DNA from: Amblyomma americanum
Lineage: Eukaryota > Arthropoda > Arachnida > Ixodida > Ixodidae
DNA length: 64,000 nucleotides
Assembly (NCBI RefSeq): GCF_052857255.1
Contig: NW_027526501.1
Coordinates: 372,001 to 436,000, forward strand
Direction of reading: 5' to 3'
Shown: positions 42,401 through 54,386 of the stretch, one piece after another
How the letters are laid out: each line of letters starts with the position of its first letter
How positions within the stretch are numbered: the stretch's first letter is position 1
The notes under the pieces: generated by a model
What the model was told of the DNA's origin: nothing
The model's database searches: none
The model's input: the letters and a program-made list of their open reading frames with translations, nothing else
Program-made: the position numbers and the translations under genes

Positions 42401-43900
42401 GCTGTTTTACACCGAAAAGAGCAAAATCTGAACACATTGATATACGTGTCCCTGTGGTACGCGTCAAAACTTTTTCTCTTAAAACTGCGCGCAAAACATG
42501 TATTCGTGCTTAATACAACAAAACAAGCTGTTTTAGATAAAAATGAGCTAGATATGAACACCGGTTTTACAAGTGTCCGTGTGATAAGCGTCAAAACTTT
42601 TTCTCTCATAACTGCGCGAAAAGCATGTATTTTTGCTTAAAACAACGAAACAAGCTGTTTTAGACCGAAACGAGCTAAATCTGAACACATCGGTTTTACA
42701 AGTGTCCATGTGATACGCGTCAAAACTTTTTCTCATAACTGTGCGAAAAGCATGTATTCGTGCTTAATAGAACGAAAGAAGCTGTTTTAGACCAAAACGA
42801 GCTAAATCTGAACACATCGGTTTTACAAGTGTCCATGTGATACGCGTCAAAACTTTTTTTCATAACTGCGCGAAAAGCATGTATTCGTGCCTAATACAAC
42901 GAAAAAGCTGTTTTACACCAAAACGAGCTAGATATGAACACATCGGAATTACAAGTGTCCATGTGATACGCGTCAAAACTTTTTCTCTCATAACTGCGCG
43001 AAAAGCATGTATTCGTGCTTAATACAACGAAACAAGCTGTTTTAGACCAAAACGAGATAGATATGAACACATCGGTTTTACAAGGGACCGTGTGATACGC
43101 GTCAAAACTATTTCTCTCATAACTGCGCGAAAAGCATGTATTCGTGCTTAATACAACGAAACAAGCTGTTTTAGACCAAAAGGATCTAGATATGAACACT
43201 TCGGTTTTACAAGTGTCGCTGTGATACGCGTCAAAACTTTTTCTCTTATAACTGCGCGAAAAGCATGTATTCGTGCTTAGAACAACGACACAAGTTGTTT
43301 TAGACCGAAACAAGCTCGATCTAAACACATCGGTTTTGCAAGAGTCCGAGTGTTACGCGTCAATAAGTTTCTTTCATAAGTGCGCGAAAAGCATGCATTC
43401 GTGATTAAAACAAAGAAACAAGCTGTTTTAGACCGAAACAGGCTAAATCTGAACATCGGTTTACAAGTGTCAGTGTGATACGCATCAAAACGTTTTCTCA
43501 TAACGGCGCGATAAGCATGTATTCGTGCTTAATAGAACGAAACAAGCTGTTTTAGACCGAAACGAGCTAAATCTGAACACATCGGTTTTACAAGTGTCCG
43601 TGTGATACGCGTCAATATTTTTTCTCTCATAACTGCGCGAAAAGCATGTATTCGTGCCTAAAACAATGAAACAAGCTGTTTTAGACCGAAACGAGTTAAA
43701 TCTGAACATATCGGTTTTACAAGTGTCCATGTGATACGCGTCAAAACTTTTTCTAATAACTGCGCGAAAAGCATGTATTCGTGCTTAATACAACGAAAGA
43801 AAAACAAGCTGTTTTACACCGAAACGAGCTAGATATGAACACGTCGGTTTTGCAAGTGACCGTGCGATACGCGTCAAAACTTTTTCTCTCATAACTGCGA
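27480..43900. repeat. Long-range duplication of several kb at ~12.3-12.9 kb offsets
   Basis: Blocks near 27.5-31.5 kb reappear near 40.4-43.9 kb with the same order of rare monomers. Examples are the pairs 27735/40657 and 27988/40910 (offset 12922 bp) and the pairs 30484/42891 and 31078/43485 (offset 12407 bp). The offset changes by 515 bp, about four monomers, so one copy gained or lost whole monomers after duplication. Within the second copy, about 42.9-43.7 kb is tandemly repeated again at about 44.4-45.3 kb (offset about 1.5 kb). Confidence 0.7.
32625..36530. repeat. Two copies of a ~1.47 kb satellite block at a 2433 bp offset
   Basis: About 32625-34095 and 35058-36527 carry the same rare monomers in the same order. 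These are an ACAATGAAATAAGC unit, a composite unit with two CGTGCTTA segments (about 32898 and 35331), a monomer with one A missing in GCGTTAAACTTTTT, a GTATACGTGTTTAAAAC unit and the CTCGAG deletion unit (about 33905 and 36337). Offsets at all landmarks are 2432-2433 bp, about 19 monomers. The following block at about 34150-35060 is instead repeated near 37350-38220 at an offset of about 3200 bp, so breakpoints are staggered. Confidence 0.78.
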
Positions 43901-46900
43901 AAAGCATGTATTCATGCTTAATACAACGAAACAAGCTGTTTTACACCGAAAAGAGCTAAATCTGAACATATCGGTTATACGTGTCCCTGTGATACGCGTC
44001 AAAACTTTTTCTGTTAAAACTGCGCGCAAAGCATGTATTCGTGCTTAATACAACAAAACAAGCTGTTTTTGACCGAAGTGAGCTAGATATGAGCAACGGT
44101 TTTACAAGTGTCCGTGTGATAAGCGTCAAAACGTTTTCTCTCATAACTGCGCGAAAAGCATGTATTTTTGCTTAAAACAACGAAACAAGCTGTTTTAGAC
44201 CGATACGAGCTAAATCTTAACACATCGGTTTTACAAGTGTCCATGTGATACGCGTCAAAACTTTTTCTCATAACTGTGCGAAAAGCATGTATTCGTGCTT
44301 AATAGAACGAAAGAAGCTGTTTTAGACCGAAACGAGCTAAATCTGAACACATCGGTTTTACAAGTGTCCATGTGATACGCGTCAAAACTTTTTCTCATAA
44401 CTGCGCGAAAAGCATGTATTCGTGCCTAATACAACGAAAAAAGCTGTTTTACACCAAAACGAGCTAGATATGAACTCATCGGAATTACAAGTGTCCATGT
44501 GATACGCGTCAAAACTTTTTCTCTCATAACTGCGCGAAAAGCATGTATTCGTGCTTAATACAACGAAACAAGCTGTTTTAGACCAAAACGAGATAGATAT
44601 GAACACATCGGTTTTACAAGGGACAGTGTGATACGCGTCAAAACTATTTCTCTCATAACTGCGCGAAAAGCATGTATTCGTGCTTAATACAACGAAACAA
44701 GCTGTTTTAGACCAAAAGGATCTAGATATGAACACATCGGTTTTACAAGTGTCCCTGCGATACGCGTCAAAACTTTTTCTCTTATAACTGCGCGAAAAGC
44801 ATGTATTCGTGCTTAGAACAACGACACAAGTTGTTTTAGACCGAAACAAGCTAGATCTAAACACATCGGTTTTGCAAGAGTCCGAGTGTTACGCGTCAAT
44901 AAGTTTCTCTCATAAGTGCGCGAAAAGCATTAATTCGTGATTAAAACAAAGAAACAAGCTGTTTTAGACCGAAACAGGCTAAATCTGAACATCGGTTTAC
45001 AAGTGTCAGTGTGATACGCATCAAAACGTTTTCTCATAACGGCGCGATAAGCATGTATTCGTGCTTAATAGAACGAAACAAGCTGTTTTAGACCGAAACG
45101 AGCTAAATCTGAACACATCGGTTTTACAAGTGTCCGTGTGATACGCGTCAATATTTTTTCTCTCATAACTGCGCGAAAAGCATGTATTCGTGCCTAAAAC
45201 AATGAAACAAGCTGTTTTAGACCGAAACGAGTTAAATCTGAACATATCGGTTTTACAAGTGTCCATGTGATACGCGTCAAAACTTTTTCTAATAACTGCG
45301 CGAAAAGCATGTATTCGTGCTTAATACAACGAAAGAAAAACAAGCTGTTTTACACCGAAACGAGCTAGATATGAACACGTCGGTTTTGCAAGTGACCGTG
45401 CGATACGCGTCAAAACTTTTTCTCTCATAACTGCGAAAAGCATGTATTCATGCTTAATACAACGAAACAAGCTGTTTTACACCGAAAAGAGCTAAATCTG
45501 AACACATCGGTTATACGTGTCCCTGTGATACGCGTCAAAACTTTTTCTGTTAAAACTGCACGCAAACATGTATTCGTGCCTAATACAACAAAACAAGCTG
45601 TTTTAGACCGAAGTGAGCTAGATATGAGCAACGGTTTTACAAGTGTCCGTGTGATACGCGTCAAAACTTTTTCTCCAATAACTGCGCGAAAAGCATGTAT
45701 TCTTGCTTAAAACAAGGAAACAAGTTGTTTTAGACCGCAGCGAGTTAAATCTGAACACATCGGTTTTACAAGTGTCCATGTGATACGCGTCAAAACTTTT
45801 TGTCTCATAAATGCGCGAAAAGCATGTATTCGTGCTTAATACAACGAAACAAGCTGTTTTAGACCAAAAGGATCTAGATATGAACATATCGGTTTTAAGA
45901 GTGTCCCTGCGATACGCGTCAAAACTTTTTCTCTTATAACTGCGCGAAAAGTATGTATTCGTGCTTAACACAACGAAACAATCTGTTTTTAGACCAAAAC
46001 GAACTAGATCTGAACACATCGGTTTTACAAGTGTCCGTGTGATGCGCGTCAAAACTTTTTCTCTCATAACTGCGCGAAAAGCGTGTATTCGTACTTAAAA
46101 CATCGAGACAATCTGTTTTAGACTGAAAGGAGCTAGATCTAATCACATCGGCTTTGCAAGTGTCCATGTGATACGCGTCAAAACTTTTTCTATTAACTGC
46201 GCGAAAAGCATGTATTCGTGCTTAATAAAACGAAACAAGCTGTTTTAGACCAAAACGAGCTAGATATGAACACATCAGTTTTACAAGTGATCGTGTGATA
46301 CGCGTCAAAACTTTTCTCTCATAACTGCGCGAAAAGCATGTATTCGTGCTTAATACAACGAAACAAGCTGTTTTAGACCAAAAGGATCTATATATGAACA
46401 CATCGGTTTTACAAGTGTCCCTGTGATACGCGTCAAAACTTTTTCTCCTATAACTGCGCGAAAAGCATGTATTTTTGCTTAAAACAACGAAACAAGCTGT
46501 TTTAGACCGAAGCGAGTTAAATCTGAACACATCGGTTTTACAAGTGTCCGTGTGATACGCGTCAAAACTTTTCCTGTCATAACTGCGCGAAAAGCATGTA
46601 TTCATGCTTAATACAAAGAAACAAGCTGTTTTAGACCGAAACGAGCTAGATCTAAACACATCGGTTTTGCGAGTTGAGTGATACGCGTCAAAACTTTTTC
46701 TCTCGTAGCTGCGCGAAAAGCATGTATTCATGAATAAAACAACGAAACAAGCTATTTTAGACCGAAACAAGTTAAATCTGAACATCGGTTTACAAGTGTC
46801 AGTGTGGTACGCGTCAAAACGTTTTCTCATAACTGCGCGAAAAGCACGTATTCGTGCTTAATAGAACGAAACAAGCTGTTTTACACCAAAAAGAGCTAAA

Positions 46901-49900
46901 TCTGAACACATCGGTTAGATGCGTCCCTGTGATACGCGTCAAAACTTTTTCTCTTAAAACTGCGCGCAAAGCATGTATTCGTGCTTAATAGAACGAAACA
47001 AGCTGTTTTAGACCAAAACGGGCTCAATCTGAACACATCGGTTTTACAAGTGTCCATGTTATACGCGTCAAAACTTTTCTCATAACTGCGCGAAAAGCAT
47101 GTATTCGTGCTTAGTAGAACGAAACAAGCTGTTTTAGACCGAAACGAGCTAAATCTTAACACATCTGTTTTACAAGTGTCCATGTGATACGCGTCAAAAC
47201 TTTTTCTCATAACTGCGCGAAAAGCATGTATTCGTGCTTAATACAATGAAACAAGCTGTTTTACCAAAACGAGCTAGATATGAACACATCGGATTTACAA
47301 GTGACCGTGTGATACGCGTCAAAACTTTTTCTCATAACTGCGCGAAAAGCATGTATTCGTGCTTAATAGAACGAAACAAGCCGTTTTTAGACCGAAATGA
47401 GCTAAATCTGAACACATCGGTTTTACAAGTGTCTATGTGATACGCGTCAAAACTTTTTCTCATAACTGCGCGAAAAGCATGTATTCGTGCCTAATACAAC
47501 GAAACAAGCTGTTTACACCAAAACGAGCTAGATATGAACACATCGGATTTACAACTGTCATGTGATACGCGTCAAAACTTTTTCTCTCATAACTGCGCGA
47601 AAAGCATGTAATCGTGCTTAATTCAACGACTCAAAATGTTTTAGACCGAAACGAGCTAGATCTAAACACATCGGTTTTTGCAAGAGTCTGAGTGTTGCGC
47701 GTCAAAACGTTTTCTCATAACTGCGCGAAAAGCATGTATTCGTGCTTAATAGAACGAAACAAGCTGTTTTAGACCGAAAGGTGCTAGATCTAATCACATC
47801 GGCTTTGCAAGTGTCCATGTGATACGCGTCAAAACTTTTTCTATTAACTGCGCGAAAAGCATGCATTCGTGCTTAATAAAACGAAACAAAAACAAGCTGT
47901 TTTACACCAAAACGAGCTAGATATGAACACCTGGGTTTTACAAGTGACCATGCGATACGCGTCAAAACATTTCTCATAACTGGGAAAAGCATGTATTCGT
48001 GCTTAATACAACGAAACAAGCTGTTTTACACCGAAAAGAGCTAAATCTGAACACATCGGTATACGTGTCCCTGTGGTACGCGTCAAAACTTTTTCTCTTA
48101 AAACTGCGCGCAAAGCTTGTATTCGTGCTTAATACAACAAAACAAGCTGTTTTAGACAAAAATGAGCTAGATATGAACACCGGTTTTACAAGTGTCCGTG
48201 TAATACGCGTCAAAACTTTTTCTCTCATAACTGCGCGAAAAGCATGTATTTTTGCTTAAAACAACGAAACAAGCTGTTTTAGACCGAAACGAGCTAAATC
48301 TGAACACATCGGTTTTACAAGTGTCCATATGATACGCGTCAAAACTTTTTCTCATAACTACGCGAAAAGCATGTATTCGTGCTTAATAGAACGAAACAAG
48401 CTGTTTTAGACCGAAACGAACTAGATCTGAACACATTGGTTTTACAAGTGTCCGTGTGATGCGCGTCAAAACTTTTTCTCTCATAACTGCGCGAAAAGCG
48501 TGTATTCGTACTTAAAACAACGAGACAAGCTGTTTTAGACTGAAAGGAGCTAGATCTAATCACATCGGCTTTGCAAGTGTCCATGTGATACGCGTCAAAA
48601 CTTTTTCTATTAACTGCGCGAAAAGCATGTATTCGTGCTTAATAAAACGAAACAAGCTGTTTTAGACCAAAACGAGCTAGATATGAACACATCGGTTTGA
48701 CAAGTGACCGTGTGATACGCGTCAAAACTTTTTCTCTCATAACTGCGCGAAAAGCATGTATTCGTGCTTAATACAACGAAACAAGCTGTTTTAGACCGAA
48801 ACGAGCTAAATCTGAACACATCGGTTTTACATGTGTCCCTGTGATACGCGTCAAAACGTTTTCTCTTATAACTGCACGAAAAGCATGTATTTTTGCTTAA
48901 AACAACGAAACAAGCTGTTTTAGACCGAAGCGAGTTAAATCTGAACACATCGGTTTTACAAGTGTCCGTGTGATACGCGTCAAAACTTTTCCTGTCATAA
49001 CTGCGCGAAAAGCATGTATTCATGCTTAATACAAAGAGACAAGCTGTTTTAGACCGAAACGAGCTAGATCTAAACACATCGGTTTTGCGACTTGAGTGAT
49101 ACGCGTCAAAACTTTTTCTCTCGTAGCTGGGCGAAAAGCATGTATTCATGAATAAAACAACGAAACAAGCTGTTTTAGACCGAAACGAGCTAAATCTGAA
49201 CACATCGGTTTTACAAGTGTCCATGTGATACGCGTCACAACTTTTTCTCATAACTGCGCGAAAATCATGTATTCGTGCTTAATACAACGAAACAAGCTGT
49301 TTACACCGAAAAGAGCTAAATCTGAACACATCGGTTATATGCGTCCCTGTGATACGCGTCAAAACTTTTTCTCTTAAAACTGCGCGCAAAGCATGTATTC
49401 GTGCTTAATACAACAAAACAAGCTGTTTTAGACCAAAACGGGCTAAATCTGAACACATCGGTTTTACAAGTGTCCATGTTATACGCGTCAAAACTTTTTC
49501 TCATAACTGCGCGAAAAGCATGTATTCGTGCTTAATAGAACGAAACAAGCTGTTTTAGACCGAAACGAGCTAAATCTGAACACATCTGTTTTACAAGTGT
49601 CCATGTGATACGCGTCAAAACTTTTTCTCATAACTGCGCGAAAAGCATGTATTCGTGCTTAATACAATGAAACAAGCTGTTTTACCAAAACGAGCTAGAT
49701 ATGAACACATCGGATTTACAAGTGACGGTGTGATACGCGTCAAAACTTTTTCTCATAACTGCACGAAAAGCATGTATTCGTGCCTAATAGAACGAAACAA
49801 GCCGTTTTAGACCGAAATGAGCTAAATCTGAACACATCGGTTTTACAAGTGTCTATGTGATACGCGTCAAAACTTTTTCTCACAACTGCGCGAAAAGCAT

Positions 49901-51321
49901 GTATTCGTGCCTAATACAACGAAACAAGCTGTTTACACCAAAACGAGCTAGATATGAACACATCGGATTTACAAGTGTCATGTGATACGCGTCAAAACTT
50001 TTTCTCTCATAACTGCGCGAAAAGCATGTAATCGTGCTTAATACAACGACTCAAGTTGTTTTAGACCGAAACGAGCTAGATCTAAACACATCGGTTTTGC
50101 AAGAGTCCGAGTGTTACGCGTCAAAACGTTTTCTCATAACTGCGCGAAAAGCATGTATTCGTGCTTAATAGAACGAAACAAGCTGTTTTAGACCGAAACG
50201 AGCTAAATCTGAACACATCGGTTTTAAAAGTGTCCGTGTGATACGCGTCAATATTTTTTTCTCTCATAACTGCGCGAAAAGCATGTATTCGTGCCTAAAA
50301 CAATGAAATAAGCTGTTTTAGACCGAAACGAGTTAAATCTGAACACATCGGTTTTACAAGTGTCCATGTGATACGCGTCAAAACTTTTTCTAATAACTAC
50401 GCGAAAAGCATGTATTCGTGCTTAATACAACGAAACAAAAACAAGCTGTTTTACACCAAAACTAGCTAGATATGAACACGTCGGTTTTACAAGTGACCGT
50501 GCGATACGCGTTAAACTTTTTCTCTCATAACTGCGAAAACGTGCTTACGTGCTCTCATAACGTGCTTAATACAACGAAACAAGTTGTTTTACACCGAAAA
50601 GAGCTAAATCTGAACACATCGGTTATTTGTGTCTCTGTGATACGCGTCAAAACCTTTTTCTCTTAAAACTGCGCGCAAAGCATGTATTCGTGCTTAATAC
50701 AACGAGACAAGCTGTTTTAGATCGAAACGAGCTAGATCTAAACAGATCGGTTTTGCGAGTCCGAGTGATACGCGTCAAAACTTTTCTCTCATAACTGCGC
50801 GAAAACATGTATTCGTGATTAAAACAACGAAAAAAAGCTGTTTTAGACCGAAACAAGCTAGATCTAAACACATCGGTTTACAAGTGTCAGTGTGATACGC
50901 GTCAAAACGTTTTCTCATAACTGCGCGAAAAGCATGTATTCGTGTTTAAAACAACGAAACAAGCTGTTTTAGACCGAAACGAGCTAAATCTGAACACATC
51001 GGTTTTACAAGTGTCCACGTGATACGAGTCAAAACTTTTTCTCATAACTGCGCGAAAATCATGTATTCGTGCTTAATACAACGAAACAAGCTGTTTTACA
51101 CCGAAAAGAGCTAAATCTGAACACATCGGTTATACGTGTCCCTGTGATACGCGTCAAAACGTTTTCTCTTAAAACTGCGCGCAAAGCATGTATTCGTGCT
51201 TAATACAACAAAACAAGCTGTTTTAGACCAAAACGGGCTAAATCTGAACACATCGGTTTTACAAGTGTCCATATGATACGCGTCAAAACTTTTTCTCATA
51301 ACTGCGCGAAAAGCATGTATT

Positions 51322-51560
51322 TATTTATTTATTTGTTTATTTATTGTACCCTCAGGGCCCGAAGGCATTACAGAGGGGAGTGGGAATACATAAAAATTCA
51401 GCCTAAACAGCAACAACAAAAGGGAAAACAAAAATAAACCAGGAATACATAAAAAGTGAAAACACAGGAAGGCAATAAGATTAGAATGCAGTGGGGATAT
51501 ATTAAAACAGTGTGTAGACAGTAAAAAGGCAATTTTTATACAGTAATAAACGACACATAC
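51322..51560 (-). other. LINE 3' UTR and AATAAA-type tail
   Basis: No ORF of note is present. On the minus strand the region ends in an imperfect inverted repeat (CCTTCGGGCCCTGAGG), then GGTACAATAAATAAACAAAT and further AATAAATAAAT, which serves both as polyadenylation-like sequence and as the short repetitive 3' tail used by CR1/L2-type elements. The tail merges with the satellite at TATT, so the exact boundary is ambiguous by a few bases. Confidence 0.75.
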
Positions 51561-54383
51561 TCAGAAAGAAACATTAGGGACTTTACGAAATGCATTGTTA
51601 TCGGAAATACCTGCGATGTTGTGGGGAAGGTGATTCCAGCTGACACAAGTTCGGGGTATGAATGAGTCATGAAAACATTTGGTGTGACAAGATGGGATTC
51701 CAACTTTATGACGGTGATCAACGCGTGCTGATATGTAACATGGTCTAGACAGTAACTTAGGATTGAGAAAGCTGTTGTGGTAAATTTTATGAAAGAGACA
51801 CAATGAGGCTATTGATCTGCGGTGGGAAAGAAGTGGTAGGGACAAACTTGATTTCATGGCGGTTACACTGGTTGTTCGGTGATAATTAGAAAGAATGAAA
51901 CGGCATGCGCGGTTCTGTGCAGCTTCCAAATCTGAAACGAGTGAATCGATGCCAGGGCTCCAGACAGATGCAGCATATTCTAACTTGGACCGAACCAATG
52001 TTTTATAAAGTAATAATTTTATTGAAGTAGATGAACGTGAGAAATTTCTGCGAAGGTACCCAAGCATGCGATCAGCGTTATTTATTATGTATTCAACGTG
52101 AGTTTTCCAAGACAGGTTACAAGAAACGTAAACACCCAGATATTTATAACATGACACGGTTTTGAGAGACACGTTGTTAATGTGATAAGAAGAAGGGGCA
52201 TTAGAGAGACGAGAAATGCGTACATGTTTACACTTATTAATGTTTAGTTGCATGTTCCAAGTAAAACACCAGTCAAGAACCTTGTTAATATCAGATTGAA
52301 GACAAGAGACATCATTACCATCTTTAATTTCGCGGTAAATAACACAATCATCGGCAAAAAGATTAATTGAAGAAGAAATGTTAGCCGGTAAGTCATTTAT
52401 ATAGATGAGAAAAAGGAGGGGCCCAAGAACTGACCCCTGTGGCACGCCGGAACGGACAGGCAAAGAATGAGAGTTTATATTGTTCGCTGTTACGAATTGT
52501 GAACGGTTAGAAAGAAAGCATTGTAGCCATGCATGGACATTAGGGTCTATGTTAAGATTGCTTAATTTAAGAAAGAGAAGCTCATGTGAAACAGTGTCAA
52601 ACGCTTTCGAGAAGTCCAAAAAAATGCAATCTGCCTGAGACCCGTGGTCAAGGATGCAATGAAGGTCATGTGTGAAACATATTAGCTGAGTTTCGCATGA
52701 AAAAGACTTACGAAAACCATGCTGGGCAATGCTGAAAAAGGAGTTAGATTCTAAAAAAGAGATGAGATGAGAATATATGACGTGTTCCATGATCTTGCAC
52801 GGAATACTAGTGAGTGATATAGGTCTAAAGTTATCAGGAGAATGTTTACTTCCGGACTTATGCAGTGGAATCACCTTCCCAATTTTCCAATCATTGGGAA
52901 TACAACCTGTCGCAAGAGACTGCTCAAACAATTTAGTAAGAATTATGGAACAATAGTACTTTGTATTAATTAAAAACTTCGAATTAATGTTGTCAACACC
53001 GCAGGAAGAGGAAACCTTAAGATTTTCTATGATACACTGGATGCCTGACGCGTCGAATATAACTGGATCCATAGGAAGAGCATCAAAAACAGGGCACACG
53101 CGATGAACAAGAGAAACGTTGGTAGAAAATGCCGCAGCAAATATATTGTTTAGAACAGAAGCACATTCGTATGGAGGAAAGGCAACACCATCAGAAGAAG
53201 TAAGTAGTATTGTGGAAGGGTCTTTCTTGTTAACTACATTCCAAAATTGTTTTGGATTATTGACCAGCATAGCAGGCAGTGTGTGGTTAAAAAATGTGTC
53301 CTTTGCGTTTTTTAGCGCACCTTTGTACTCTGCAGCTGCGGAAAAGTAGGCCTCCCATCGTTGTTTAGAATTCAACAACTTCGCAGAGCGGAACAAGCGC
53401 TTCTTTTTATTGGAGAGTCTTTTTAAAACATTATTAAACCAAGGTGATTCCCGATCGCACTTCAAAGATCTTAATGGTACAAAAGTGTTAATGAGATGTT
53501 CAACGATATCCTTGAACAAACCCCAGTTAGCGTAAAGAGAACGCTGTGAAAAGCCTGGTAAGTAATCATCCAAAAAACCAGCTAGTTCGCAGTTAATAGC
53601 ATTAAAGTCAGCCCGTTTATAATCTCTAATGTGTTTAGTCTGACTAACTCGGATAGATACAGGAATTTGTACATCAAAATGCAGCAAAGAATGATCACTG
53701 AGACCAGGTAGGTAAAAAATCGAAGGGATATGATCAGGCATGTTAGTTAGAACAAGATCTAAAACATTCGATGAGGATAAAGTAGTTCGAGTAGGTTTAG
53801 AGACTAACTGCGAAAGATTGAAATCCATACAAGTTGACAAAAACTTTTTACACTCAGTAGAAAAAGAGCTAAGATAAGGTGATGTACTAGTCCACACGAT
53901 ACTAGGGTAGTTAAAGTCACCAGCTAAGACAATAGGTGTACTCGGAAATCGTACAGTGATCATGTTAAGGGAATCATGCAATTCATCAACGAATGTATGG
54001 CTCGAGGACGGGGGACGGTAATATATACCCAAAATCATTCTCTTAAAACGTACACTAAGTTCCACCCAAACCAGTTCCAGGCTAGTTGGAATATTAATAG
54101 GCGATGCTACAAAATTATCCGCGACAGCTATTAAAACACCTCCTCCAGATCTCTCACTTCTGTCAGATCTAAACACGTTATAGCGTTTTTTGCAGTCATA
54201 TAGTTCAACGTACGCTATCTTGGAAGAAAGCCATGTTTCGGTTAGTAAGACGACATCAGCATCACACGAATCAATGATAGGATTAAGTTCATCGCTCTTG
54301 GGTAGTAAGCTTCGTATGTTAGAAAAAAGAAACGAAAGCGAGTTGCCAGTATCGGACACTGGCCCACTGCCCCTCGCGCAGCC
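51561..54383 (-). CDS. LINE ORF2: AP endonuclease-reverse transcriptase
   Basis: The frame is open from the codon after the ORF1 stop (54383) to TGA at 51561-51563, 940 codons. Counting the GTG at 54359 as residue 1, the APE-type endonuclease shows N14 (SNIRS), E41 (TETWL), GIYYRPP at 111-117, GDFN at 147-150 and SDH at 221-223, all intact. The reverse transcriptase shows KIGKVIPLHK (492-501), DNFRPISL (509-516), LDFSKAFD (581-588), GVPQGSVLGP (638-647) and the catalytic FADD (668-671). The C-terminal region (LEAAQNRACRFIL and onward) is typical of CR1/L2 elements, with no RNase H. The enzyme nicks target DNA and reverse transcribes the element RNA at the nick. The oddity is the start: no ATG precedes the endonuclease domain (first Met at residue 108), and the frame is continuous with ORF1 across one TAG. 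Readthrough, reinitiation or a non-AUG start must be invoked. Confidence 0.9.
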   Translation of the reverse strand, partial: GCARGSGPVSDTGNSLSFLFSNIRSLLPKSDELNPIIDSCDADVVLLTETWLSSKIAYVELYDCKKRYNVFRSDRSERSGGGVLIAVADNFVASPINIPTSLELVWVELSVRFKRMILGIYYRPPSSSHTFVDELHDSLNMITVRFPSTPIVLAGDFNYPSIVWTSTSPYLSSFSTECKKFLSTCMDFNLSQLVSKPTRTTLSSSNVLDLVLTNMPDHIPSIFYLPGLSDHSLLHFDVQIPVSIRVSQTKHIRDYKRADFNAINCELAGFLDDYLPGFSQRSLYANWGLFKDIVEHLINTFVPLRSLKCDRESPWFNNVLKRLSNKKKRLFRSAKLLNSKQRWEAYFSAAAEYKGALKNAKDTFFNHTLPAMLVNNPKQFWNVVNKKDPSTILLTSSDGVAFPPYECASVLNNIFAAAFSTNVSLVHRVCPVFDALPMDPVIFDASGIQCIIENLKVSSSCGVDNINSKFLINTKYYCSIILTKLFEQSLATGCIPNDWKIGKVIPLHKSGSKHSPDNFRPISLTSIPCKIMEHVIYSHLISFLESNSFFSIAQHGFRKSFSCETQLICFTHDLHCILDHGSQADCIFLDFSKAFDTVSHELLFLKLSNLNIDPNVHAWLQCFLSNRSQFVTANNINSHSLPVRSGVPQGSVLGPLLFLIYINDLPANISSSINLFADDCVIYREIKDGNDVSCLQSDINKVLDWCFTWNMQLNINKCKHVRISRLSNAPSSYHINNVSLKTVSCYKYLGVYVSCNLSWKTHVEYIINNADRMLGYLRRNFSRSSTSIKLLLYKTLVRSKLEYAASVWSPGIDSLVSDLEAAQNRACRFILSNYHRTTSVTAMKSSLSLPLLSHRRSIASLCLFHKIYHNSFLNPKLLSRPCYISARVDHRHKVGIPSCHTKCFHDSFIPRTCVSWNHLPHNIAGISDNNAFRKVPNVSF

Positions 54384-54386
54384 CTA
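54345..54386 (-). promoter_or_regulatory. Candidate recoding site: UAG between ORF1 and ORF2 with downstream hairpin
   Basis: On the minus strand the ORF1 stop TAG (54386-54384) is followed in the same frame by GGC TGC GCG AGG GGC AGT GGG CCA GTG TCC and then the endonuclease domain. A perfect 6-bp stem with a 7-nt loop, GCCAGTGTCCGATACTGGC, occupies 54363-54345, starting 20 nt after the stop. UAG followed by G with nearby structure recalls gammaretroviral readthrough sites, although here the spacing is longer. The activity is inferred. Stop-codon mutation of a once-fused frame, or reinitiation, are alternatives. Confidence 0.45.

Larger units (their letters stand above)
1..51321. repeat. Satellite DNA array, 125-129 bp monomer, higher-order organised
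   Basis: Head-to-tail copies of one monomer fill this whole stretch and run off the left edge. Counting from one GCGTCAAAAC start to the next gives 129, 127, 125 and 127 bp for the first units. The 129-bp form has an extra TC after the T-run (TTTTTCTCTCAT against TTTTTCTCAT), and the 125-bp form lacks two bases at GTTTTACCAAAA. Landmarks in order within a unit are GCGTCAAAAC, a T5 tract, AACTGCGCGAAAAGCATG, TATTCGTGCTTAATA, ACAAGCTGTTTTA, CGAGCTA, GAACACATCGG and GTGATAC. By length this is about 400 monomers. Neighbouring monomers differ from each other, while multi-monomer blocks recur far away almost unchanged, which is the signature of higher-order repeats. No gene, RNA gene or mobile element is visible inside. 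I do not recognise the family by name. Confidence 0.98.

Noticed and set aside
1..51321. CRISPR array
   Set aside because: The 127-129 bp unit is repeated whole, with no short direct repeat separated by unique spacers, and the context is eukaryotic LINEs.
51322..51350. TTTATTTATTTATTTG as an independent microsatellite
   Set aside because: It is the 3' tail of the minus-strand LINE, directly at the element/satellite junction.
53119..53349. Plus-strand ORFs inside the minus-strand LINE (also near 54190, 54700 and 55405)
   Set aside because: They are antisense shadows of ORF2 and ORF1 with no recognisable domains.
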